DNA from: Puccinia triticina
Lineage: Eukaryota; Basidiomycota; Pucciniomycetes; Pucciniales; Pucciniaceae
Direction: 5' to 3'
Assembly: GCF_026914185.1 (NCBI RefSeq)
Contig: NC_070575.1
Span: 682,001-746,000, forward strand
Length of the DNA stretch: 64,000 bases
Every line of letters begins with the position of its first letter. The first letter of the stretch is position 1. The notes beneath the pieces are model-generated. The model did no database searches and was not told where the DNA came from. It saw only the letters and a program-made list of their open reading frames with translations. Position numbers and translations under genes: made by a program. Positions 55,620 to 64,000 of the stretch are shown here, piece after piece.

Positions 55620-56341
55620 CTATCGACTCGATGTGACACTATCGATTGTTAAATCGGCCGAATTTGCCACAATTTGTTGCGTCACAGAAACGTTTGGATA
55701 ACACTCCGGTTTCGAAAAATTGATGCGCCATCGAGTTAATGCGAATCCGAATAATTCGTGCAAAAAATTAGTGGCCGGTAGGTCGACTGACGTAAGTGGG
55801 CCAGATGGTGAGGAAGAGGGGGGCAATTGAGGGGATACAACTGCTTTCAACAGGGATAAAGTGATCCTTGAGGTGACTGGTTGAGGGCAATTGTGAAGGC
55901 AACATGCATATCCTCGAATTGTGAGCGAGAAGTCTTTGGTCGAAGGGAAAAGCCGGTCGTGCGAAATAGAGTTTCATTTCGAGTAATGGTGTGGCATCCT
56001 GGAGCTAGCTTACCGCGACGTTGCATATAAACGTTGAAGTGGAGGTTTAGCCAATATTCAAACAAGTCATTTGTTGAAACCGCCATCAATATCGCCCAAA
56101 TGTAGCCGTGCATGCGCATTTACTTAATGGATTTCAAGCCTAAACGTGCGATCAATCGCCACCAAAATTGGCCATCCTCAACGGAGCAATATTCAGGGCA
56201 AACAACTGATTTCTTCAGGTGATAAGCAGGTAATATGCCCGCCGTTATGACGTCGGTAAGAGGCGGGTGGAAGTTGATCTCTCTGATGACAGAACTCAGA
56301 CAGAGGTGGGGCAATGGTTGCCACCAAACGGCTTCTGCCAC
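55620..56341 (-). pseudogene. Unidentified decayed gene
   Basis: Minus-strand frame from ATG 56,341 (MAEAVWWQPLPHLCLSSVIR ... EDGQFWWRLIARLGLKSIK) meets a TAA at 56,122-56,120 and continues in the same frame with MRMHGYIWAILMAVSTNDLF and EYWLNLHFNVYMQRRG. A GTAAGC near 56,014 could be a donor. A later frame (55,850-55,620) holds FSKPECYPNVSVTQQIV and ends at 55,620. Family not recognised. It could be an intact spliced gene with an intron I have not resolved, or a pseudogene with one stop. The plus-strand ORF 56,520-56,789 is unassigned. Confidence 0.35.
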
Positions 56342-57230
56342 AACTCGACTATCGTAACGTCGCCACTGATGATGGGTCGCCCCAGCTGCGGATGGGTCTT
56401 ATTTATAAGCAATGCAGCTGATTGTAATGAGACGGGTTTTACTTATATTCCCAAGCTAATGATGTCTTTTAAGCTGAAAGCAGCGATGAGCAGCGAGGAC
56501 GGGCCTCACGTTTTTTTGTATGACAGGAATGCCCAAACCACGTTTCGCGGTCAGACACAAAAGGGGACAACAAAGTCCGAATAATCGGGCGAGACAGCTC
56601 AAAATTGTTTGTAAGGCTCAACAAGGGGGTGCTCGTCAATTGCACAATGGTTTCAATGAAGATCTCGAGGTTTTACTCGAGTGCGACGAGGGACCTATTA
56701 TATTAATGCGCAGGGCGGCAGCACATCTGGTGACAACGGCCAAGAAGAATGCAATTAAAAAGGGGAGAAAGTGGAATAGAGCTTCATGATTAAAACGAAA
56801 GCTACGCGAAGAAAAACTATGTGATTTGCCAAGGACGCCGTAAGGCGCCGGGAACGTCTAGCAGCATGAACAATCGCGAATCAAGAAAAAGAATTGTAGC
56901 AAAGTTGAGAAAGAGAGCCAAAGTCATCTACAAAAAAACACTGATTGGGCTGAAGCAGGAACGGTTGTGACTCAAGAATACAAGACCATCAAGTTGCAAT
57001 TTGGTCTCCGAAAAAGACCGCGGAGAAATGCGAGGAGACTAAGGAAAACGGCTCTATCAAGCAGGAAGTAACAATAAAAGTCAATTTGAGATCACGCGCG
57101 TCGAGGTCAGGGAAAAAAAAATGTTTTGGGAGCCATTGATCAGGCAATCAGATCGCGAATGTGTTTAATCACAACTTGAGCTGATAGGCGAACAGCTCAG
57201 AAAAGTATTGGAAAGGTTGCCGGGCCAATT
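56342..57230. other. Intergenic region
   Basis: A basic 89-residue open frame at 56,520-56,789 (plus; ... RRAAAHLVTTAKKNAIKKGR) is possible but unsupported. The remainder is AG-rich with no recognisable gene. Confidence 0.35.
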
Positions 57231-58472
57231 TTAGGACCGTTTCATCCGTTTAGCAGCGTCCTTCAAGATGTCCTTGCGCGGTCGACCTCGGCCCTTTGGC
57301 TTCACTTCTTCCTTGCTTTCTTCCCCGAAGTCTTCCTCGGAAGCAGTCTCACCATCGTCGGAGGCCTCCACTGGAATTTCTGTTGCCTTGCCCTTACCTT
57401 TGACGGATGATGGAGAACAGTTGGCCCGCGGGCGAAGAGCTTCTATTTGCTTTGACTTGTTGGAGGGCGACCCATCGGCTGGGGCAGTTTTGATGGGGCT
57501 GAATTTCGTTCTTCTCGAAAAACATTGATGAGGAAGATTGTCGGCATGAGGAAGGGGACCGAGAGACTCACGGTGAACGTCCAGTCTTGCTCCCGCTGGG
57601 CCCCGAGCCAGCTCCTTGTGCAACTTGATTACTCAAGCCAATCATATGGCCTGACGTGACCGCAACGTGGCTAACCTAAGGATTGAATCATCAGAAATTT
57701 CAGTGAACCAGTAGCTGATGTAAAATTTAGGCTCATAGAAGGTGACTTACGACAACAACGGCCATATTCGACTCCATTTCGAAGTCAACCAAACGGCCGC
57801 TCAACTTGACCTCGCGCCCCACCACGTATAAGCTGAAGGTTTTGACGTGAAGTTTAGACCCTGGCACAATATACTTGATGGAAAATCGCTTATGGGCGCG
57901 GTCCTGCGAATACATGTGAGCTATAATTAAATTGATTTGATGCAAAAGTGAGTGCACTTACTTGTGGATCCCAGTCGTTGTGTGCAACAATAACTTCAAG
58001 GTGAGATGTTCCTTCACCACCTTCGGAGACAACTTCTCGGCGGGCTGAGACTAAGCCCAGAGAACTTATGGCAGCTCAATTTGTGAAGTTGCAAACGTTG
58101 TCCGCAATGGCGACGACCGGCGCGGCAAGTTCCTGAACATAAGTCAACTTGGGGGTTGTGCCATCGTTAAGTGGCATGAATTTACCACTCAAATAATGGA
58201 TGAAATTCGGGTCGAGAACATTGTTAAGCGCCGTATTAGTAGTCACCTTAATTTGAAAATCTTTGCTTTTGTTGTTCATCAGCCCGCCACATGCGACAAA
58301 ACTGGGAGTGGTGACATTCCCGTACTGGTTTGCGCGGATGGCTTCGGGTACAGACTGAAGCATAATGTCAGCTGGAGTACTTTGAAGAGTCAAAAACAGA
58401 GCTAACCTCGCCGAGTGGCTCGAACAAACCCGTCATGTTGGCGGGGTGGTTTGGGGTGCGGGTGAGAGACAT
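57231..58472 (-). CDS. Unidentified spliced gene with C-terminal AT-hook
   Basis: Minus-strand exons: 58,472-58,407 (MSLTRTPNHPANMTGLFEPL); 58,354 to about 58,090 (SVPEAIRANQYGNVTTPSFV ... NVLDPNFIHYLSGKFMPL); about 58,045-57,962 (HLEVIVAHNDWDPQ); 57,903-57,751 (DRAHKRFSIKYIVPGSKLHV); 57,675-57,572; 57,513-57,231. All junctions except exon 2-3 are phase-consistent. At exon 2-3 the frames do not join cleanly with a GT-AG intron I can see, so a frameshift or non-canonical splice is possible. The C-terminus is acidic then basic: KGKGKATEIPVEASDDGETA, SEEDFGEESKEEV, and KPKGRGRPRKDILKDAAKRM, with the GRGRPRK core of an AT-hook. DNA-minor-groove binding is suggested; function otherwise unknown. 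Confidence 0.55.
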
Positions 58473-59510
58473 AATGATTTAATTCAAGAGGGGGATGTAA
58501 GGCTGGTGTCGCGTGTTAGGAGAGTAGAGTGATGATGAGGTGGGAGAAGTGTGGTGGGGGAAAGAAGTAGATCAAAAGGCTCCTTAAGTAATGAAACCCG
58601 GGTGAATATTAGGTTTCTGCGGCTGGTTTGTTGTTAGGGTGAGGGGGAATCCGTTGTTGAAGCCTAGTGTATGCCGGGCGCCTGGTTTAGCGGAGGGTTT
58701 GGGCCACTGCTGTTGTATTTGAGCGTGTGGTAGTCAATGCCGAGTGTCTGTGGAAGATGGGGCTGAGTCCAGATGAACAGGCAACGTGAACGGTTGCGGG
58801 CTACGCTGACCATATGCGCTGCGAGCTGACAGTCTCATGGTTGTGGCGACTATAGGGGTGGGGGATAGGCCCTGGTGAGGAGTCGCGTTGGGCGCGGGCC
58901 GAGTAAGCGTTGAAGAACCAGGCGGTGAGGCAGGAGATTCAGGGCCGATGAGTGCGCCGAGGTGGCCGTAATACTTGAAATAGGGCTGGTGTTGGTGGCG
59001 CGCGTGCAAGGGGCAAATGATTAATTTGCCACGGTGGGCGTTGTGGGGGTGGAAACTGAGATGACGAGATGAAAAAGTAATATAAACCCTTGCGGGCTGG
59101 ACTTACGCGAAGTTGTCGTTATGTCGATGATAGGGGTGGCCAAATTAGGTAGCATTGTACCATTGCGATAGCGTAAGAAATCAATATTTGATAAGTCGTT
59201 TGTGTGGCTGAAGTTTCAGGACAAGCGGGGCGGCAAGGGTGACTGTAATACAGGTGAGTGACTGTGATTGTTGGGCAAGGGTCCACGAGTCGGCCGTCGT
59301 TGTCGAGTCAGGCGCGGAATGTTGTTGCTTTAAATAGTGGACGATGGGTAAGGCTGAACGCCGGGGGATCCGGTTTCGTCCTACCCCCTCCCTGGAGCTG
59401 CCCTAATTATTTGATTAGGCCCCCCTTGAAATCCAAATTGACCGGCCCACTTTTGCTTGTTGCTACCGCACAAGCTGGAGGGTCAATCCGAGGTGCCCCC
59501 CGGGGTATTT
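58473..59510. other. Upstream flank of the AT-hook gene
   Basis: Mostly GT-rich sequence. Open frames (58,734-59,009 minus; 59,258-59,617 plus) show no recognisable features. Confidence 0.35.
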
Positions 59511-59590
59511 GGGGATTATTTTCAATTCAACTTGTATTAAATATGAACTTTGGATTGTTTTCAATTCAACTTGTATTAAATATGTACTTT
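59511..59590. repeat. Tandem duplication, 39-bp unit
   Basis: TTTTCAATTCAACTTGTATT with AAATATG(A/T)ACTTTG occurs twice in direct succession. Confidence 0.85.
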
Positions 59591-59819
59591 GCTAATGAAC
59601 ATAGGCAAAACCCATGATCTTGCCTTCCATGATTCTGTGGATTTAATAAACTTGGATTAGGGGGCTTAAAAATAAGCATTTTTGCTTCACGCGGCACTAA
59701 ATTTCTTTACTTGCGGGTGACATACTCGCTTAAAAATTTGGTGTGAAGTCCCGGGAGAAATCACCCCAAGCATCCTCATAACAATACTTGCAAGCGCTCA
59801 AACACCTTCCTGGGTTTCC

Positions 59820-59840
59820 TTATTGTGAAACCCCCTATTA
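59820..59840. repeat. Solitary TTATTGTGAAACCCCCTA repeat end
   Basis: One-base variant of the terminal string of the MITE at 52,238-52,440, without a partner terminus nearby. Confidence 0.5.
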
Positions 59841-60689
59841 TTCCCATGCTCATGAAGGTGTTCATTGTTTTCACTTTGCTGATTTTTCCCTCATGTGTGC
59901 GCATAAAAGGTTGTTACAAACTGCAGGCTGGGCCTCTTTAAGGTCAACAACATGTACAGTGGGCTATCAAATGTTTTTGTCTCCACATTTTTGAATGCAG
60001 AAGCTCAGGCAACAGCATTTAATTCATGAGATTGGCTACAGGGGCGGAAAAGAATTCCCCAAGAATGATTATGAAATAAAAAATGGACCTACTTTGCGCA
60101 GCAGCAAAAAACTCTTTGCGCACAGAATGGATGACTTCCCGTCAAGATCTGGGAGTCTCCCACAAACAATCTAGAGCCCAAAAAGCTAGATTTCCCTGCA
60201 AAAATCTAGACTTTTTGGGTCTAAAGCGGCATCTGGGAGGGTGCCAGATCCCACGGGAAGTCACCCAATCAACCGTCCCCCAACGTCAAGCCCGCTGTGC
60301 GCGCAAGCTAAAAAGTACTTCACGCACAGCGACTTCCCCCGAAAGAAGATGATTTTTCTCTTTTTTTTTGATTAATCAAAAGAGGGGGTCTTAACTGCCC
60401 TCTCCAAAAAATATTGGATTTTTTGGAGGTGTCCTTGTCATGTAAAAAAAAAAAAGTAATTAATATCCAAAAAAAAGGCACCCGCTACCCCGATAGCCCA
60501 CCCCGGGGACTTTTCACCTGCTAAGACTTAAGTGGTCGGGTACCCAGCCCCTCGAAAAGAAAGTTCGAGGGGCAGCAGCTCCGGGCCCGGCTATCCCCCA
60601 GCCGCCGTGCCAATGGCCGGCACAGGCCATCGAGCGGAGTTGAACACTCCCCCGATGACCGGCCGGCCAGTACACATGTGTGCATCTGG

Positions 60690-61600
60690 CACTAATTAGC
60701 GGTCATCGAGGGGATTATGTACTCCTCTCGATGGCAACGCTGTCCCGGTCATCGAGTGGAGTACATACTTCCCTCGATGCATCGAGGCGAGTGTTCACTA
60801 CTCTCGATGACCGGAGCAATTGGGTCATCGAGGAGAGTATGTACTCCTCTCGATGACCGGGTCCATGCCGGTCATCGAGAGGAGTACATCCTTCCCTCGA
60901 TGACCGGGTCCGTTCCGGTCATCGAGGGGAATGTTCACTCCTCTCGACGACCGGAGTAATCGGGTCACCGAGGGGAGTGTACTCCTCTCGATGGTCGGAA
61001 CAGGGCGTCCATCGAGAGGAGTACATCCTTCCCTCGATGACCGAGTCCGTTCCGGTCATCGAAAGGAATGTTCACTCCTCTCGACGACCGGAGTAATCGG
61101 GTCACCGAGGGGAGTGTGTACTCCTCTCGATGACCGAAACGTCCCGGGCATTCTGGAGAGGAGTACGTACTCCTCTTGGTGACCTGGTTGCTCCGGTTGG
61201 CGAGAGGAGTGAACACTCCCCTCGATGACCGGAACGGACCCGGTCATCAAGGGAAGTATGTACTCCTCTCGATGGACGCCCTGTTCCGACCATCGAGAGG
61301 AGTACACTCCCCTCGGTGACCCAATTACTCCGGTCGTCGAGAGGAGTGAACATTCCCCTCGATGACCGGAACGGACCCGGTCATCGAGGGGAGTGAACAT
61401 TCCCCTCGATGACCGGAACGGACCTGGTCATCGAGGGAAGGATGTACTCCTCTCGATGACCGGCATGGACCCGGTCATCGAGAGGAGTACATACTCTCCT
61501 CGATGACCGGAACGGACCCGGTCATTGAGGGAAGTATGTACTCCACTCGATGACCGGGACAGCGTTGCCATCGAGAGGAGTACCCTCGATGACCGCTAAT
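60690..61600. repeat. ATCGAG minisatellite core of the foldback
   Basis: Units of roughly 50 bp combine ATCGAGAGGAGTA, TACTCCTCTCGATGA and CCGG-centred words (GACCGGNNCNNNNCCGGTC) in tandem, each unit itself palindromic; the array reads as its own complement around about 61,150. Frames remain open across it, giving spurious ORFs. Confidence 0.9.
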
Positions 61601-61767
61601 TAGTGCCAGATGCACACATGTGTGCTGGCCGGCCGGTCATCGGGGGAGTGTGCAGCTCCGCTCGATGGCCTGTGCCGGCCATCGGCACGGCGGCTGGGGG
61701 ATAGTCGGGCCCGGAGCTGCTGCCCCGCGAACTTTCTTTTCGAGGGGCTGGGTAACCCAACCACTTA

Positions 61768-62697
61768 GAGCATCTCCACCGCGGGCCCTAGTTTGGGGTC
61801 GCTAAAATTCAATCTTCGGGACTGCGCAGCAGGTTTTACCGCCCCAAACTGCTGCGGCATACACCGCGAGCCTCCAAAGGGAGTCTCTAAAAATCACTGA
61901 CACGCCACCAATGTACATGTATTCCATGACGGGCACAAACCGGTCATCCAGAACGAATGCACTTTGTGCAATGACCATCCAAGGTGGATACATAAATAAC
62001 ACTCCTTGATGGCCGTCACTAACCGGTCATCCAGAACATTTGCATGTTTTTTGATGACCACCTCGTTTGATGGCCTTCCATGGCGGTCATCGAGAAATCA
62101 TGAAGTGGACTCACCTCAATGACCGGTACGAACCGGTCATTGAGGATTTATTGGTGTGTGTGTGGCTGACAACCGGTCGGTCGCTGCTGCGATGGCCGGT
62201 TCGTTCCGGACATCGAGAGGAGTAATAACTCCCCTCGATGGCCGGAACGGAGCAGTCATTGAGAGGATAATAACTCTCCTCGATGGCTGGTTTGTTCCGG
62301 TCATTGATAGGAGCAATAAATCTCCTTGATGGCCGGTTCGTTCCGGTCATCAAGATGAGTAATAATTCTCCTTGATGGCCGGTTCTTTCCGGTCACTGAG
62401 AGGAGCAATACATCTCCTCGATGGCCGGTTGGTTCCGTTCATTGAGATGAGTACATATTGTAAGATTGGTTCCGTTCATCGAGGAGGTGACCAATGGAGT
62501 TTCACAATGTTGTTGTTATGTGACAGTGTCTTTTGGGTTGTTGGAGAGAGTCTCTAGGAGTCCCTACATGTACGGACTCGGGCATGAAATTTGGGGACAC
62601 CTGTAAAATTTTGACGCTAATAGCGCCCGCGGTGGGTCGGGTTGAGTCGGTAAATTCCAACTAGAGACCCAATTTAGGGCCCGCGGTGGAGTTGCTC
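61768..62697. mobile_element. PIF/Harbinger-like non-autonomous element, TTA TSD
   Basis: Ends GAGCATCTCCACCGCGGGCC and the complement of GGCCCGCGGTGGAGTTGCTC, flanked by TTA (61,765-61,767 and 62,698-62,700). The left arm of the host foldback retains the uninterrupted site (CACTTAAG at about 60,528), confirming the insertion and its duplication. The interior (61,920-62,480) carries a GGCCGGTTCGTTCCGGTCAT plus AGGAGTAATAACTC minisatellite resembling that of the host foldback. Confidence 0.9.
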
Positions 62698-63360
62698 TTA
62701 AGTTTGAGCAGGTACAAAGGCCCCGGGGTGGGCTATTGGGGTAGCGGGTGCCTTTTTTTTGGATTAATTTTTTTTTTTTTTTTGCATCACAAGGACACCT
62801 TCAAAAAATCCAATATTCTTTGGAGGAGGCAAGTAAGACCCCCTCCTTTGATCCATCAAAAAAAATCCGGAAAAATCACCTCCTTCTTTCGGGGGAAGTC
62901 ACTGTGCGCAAAGTACAGCTAACACGGAAAAGCTTCAAGTTCAAGTTGAGGTCAGCTTTTGGACCACTGATTTCAGCCTCAAAGCCTGTATGGCTCCTGC
63001 ACATCAGGAATGCCATCAGAAGAAAAAACCTATCTTCTTTGTTTTCCACTTTGGGGCCTCGAGGGCCCCACCATTGGATTCCTGGAGTGATTTTACGTCG
63101 AGCCGCCCCCCCGCTGCTCTTGCCTCCCTTGCCCCTCGCCCGGCCCGGCACCCATGTCAAGCAAAACCAGCCGGCCAAATGGGTTTTGACTGCCTGTACA
63201 GGCCTGTGGCTGAAATGCAGAAGTCATTTCAGCTACAAAATTTGGCAAGCTTTTCCATGTTAGCTGTATTTTTCGGCTTGCGCGCACAGCGGGCTCGACA
63301 TTGGGGGATGGTTGATTCTGTGCACAAAGAGTTTTCCGCTGCTGCGCAAAGTAGGTCTGT

Positions 63361-63550
63361 AAAAAAAAGTAAAAATAAAACAATGAAAAATGTGGAAATT
63401 TTCTAATTTCTTGCAAATTTCTCAGAATGTTCATTACTGGTCAAACCAATGAGGGGAAATTGGAGAGCACAGTAGGGCATGCAACTGAGAAATTTGCAAG
63501 AAATTAGAAAATTTCCACATTTTTCATTGTTTTATTTTTACTTTTTTTTT
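63361..63550. mobile_element. Hairpin MITE in the right arm of the foldback
   Basis: Near-perfect 65-bp arms: AAAAAAAAGTAAAAATAAAA ... GCAAATTTCTCAG and complement CTGAGAAATTTGC ... TTTTTACTTTTTTTT, around a 60-bp loop. Absent from the corresponding place in the left arm (near 60,085). Confidence 0.85.
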
Positions 63551-63667
63551 CATAATCATTCTTGGGAACTTCTATTCCACCCCTGTAGCCAATCTTGTGA
63601 ATTAAATGCTGTGGCCTGAGCTTCTGCATTCCAAAATGTGGAGCCAAAAACATTTGATAGCCCACTG

Positions 63668-64000
63668 TACACCCCGGTGAGAATGATGTGAAAGGCCCAT
63701 GTGAATTGGCATATTTCCCTAAAAAAAGACAGGTATCATCTATAATTTGAAAAGAAACAAAGATCTAAGATTTTATTTCTTGTTAGATAATCTAGACTTA
63801 TGATTTATATACAAATGGTTTTGTCCAGAGAATTAAGGGTAAGAGATGTTTTTACCTAAGAGCAGGAGATTGACCGCTCTCTACTGATTAAACTTGAAAG
63901 AAAAAAGAAAACAGAGATGAAGCTCTGCAAAAATGTTTGGTCTGTTCCTCAACACAAGATTACTTGTCATCAGTTTTCTTTCCCTGTCCTACAGTGCAGT
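63668..64000. other. Window end, no feature seen
   Basis: AT-rich unique sequence; no open frame, repeat or RNA gene recognised. Confidence 0.5.

Larger units (their letters stand above)
59957..63667. mobile_element. Giant foldback element with minisatellite arms
   Basis: 3.7 kb palindrome. Outer ends CAGTGGGCTATCAAATGTTT (59,957) and its complement ending at 63,667, each next to TA. Nested complementary pairs run inward: AAGCTCAGGC..., GCGCAGCAGCAAAAAACTCT with its partner near 63,320; GGCACCCGCTACCCC (60,478) with 62,735; the GGCCGGCACAGGCCATCGAG region (60,615) with 61,670; then minisatellite arms. The right arm has two later insertions (61,768-62,697 and 63,361-63,550) absent from the left arm. 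Without them the element is about 2.6 kb. No coding sequence recognised. The TA flanks and CAGTG terminus would fit a Tc1/mariner-like origin (inference). Confidence 0.85.

Noticed and set aside
60717..61400. Several overlapping ORFs with HREEYILPS-type repeats
   Set aside because: Translations of the ATCGAG minisatellite, open on both strands because the unit lacks stops.
60690..61600. CRISPR-like regularly spaced repeats
   Set aside because: Units are contiguous and palindromic without unique spacers, in a eukaryotic context.
1..64000. tRNA and rRNA genes
   Set aside because: Scanned for T-loop strings such as GGTTCGANTCC; the few near matches (for example near 962 and 53,450) lack the rest of a cloverleaf.

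Overview
The window looks like nuclear DNA of a basidiomycete, most probably a rust fungus (Pucciniales). The grounds are short spliceosomal introns with GTAAGT-type donors, a few conserved eukaryotic genes (SSU72, a family 43 glycosyltransferase, a large RGG/poly-Q protein), small spliced genes for secreted proteins, and a dense load of nested transposable elements. The species assignment is inference; no marker gene settles it. I saw no rRNA, tRNA or CRISPR array.

Layout. 0.8-3.6 kb: two conserved minus-strand genes head to tail, a GT43 glycosyltransferase and the RNA polymerase II CTD phosphatase SSU72, both reconstructed exon by exon. 3.6-33 kb: a repeat island. It holds a gene split by a MITE (5.6-6.6 kb), a decayed CACTA transposon (about 7.3-17.0 kb) itself split by a full-length Copia LTR retrotransposon (10,884-16,685, 5-bp target duplication), a decayed multi-exon host-like gene, a solo LTR, a decayed hAT transposase gene (22.6-26.4 kb), one intact 560-codon gene for a putatively secreted protein (27.6-29.3 kb), and many MITEs and foldback elements. 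34.2-39.2 kb: an eight-exon gene for a 1424-residue protein with poly-Q and RGG-rich regions. 42.2-43.3 kb: a three-exon gene for a secreted tandem-repeat protein. 44-49 kb: repeats, including GC-rich double hairpins. 49.5-50.4 kb: a six-exon gene for a cysteine-rich secreted protein. 51-54 kb: a cluster of MITEs, several with clear target duplications. 55.6-58.5 kb: a decayed gene and a spliced gene ending in an AT-hook. 60-63.7 kb: a 3.7 kb giant palindrome with minisatellite arms, carrying two younger insertions.

The host genes appear functionally independent: glycan synthesis, transcription and CTD dephosphorylation, probable RNA-associated protein, and three candidate secreted (effector-like) proteins. 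The most unusual feature is at the level of DNA architecture. Several unrelated non-autonomous elements are saturated in both orientations with one short motif of their own (TAGCG, AACGTTT, CCAATAC, CAGCTGATGCTCAG, ATCGAG). Two of them are kilobase-scale palindromes. The point mutations that broke the retroelement and nearby genes are largely C-to-T changes at CpG.
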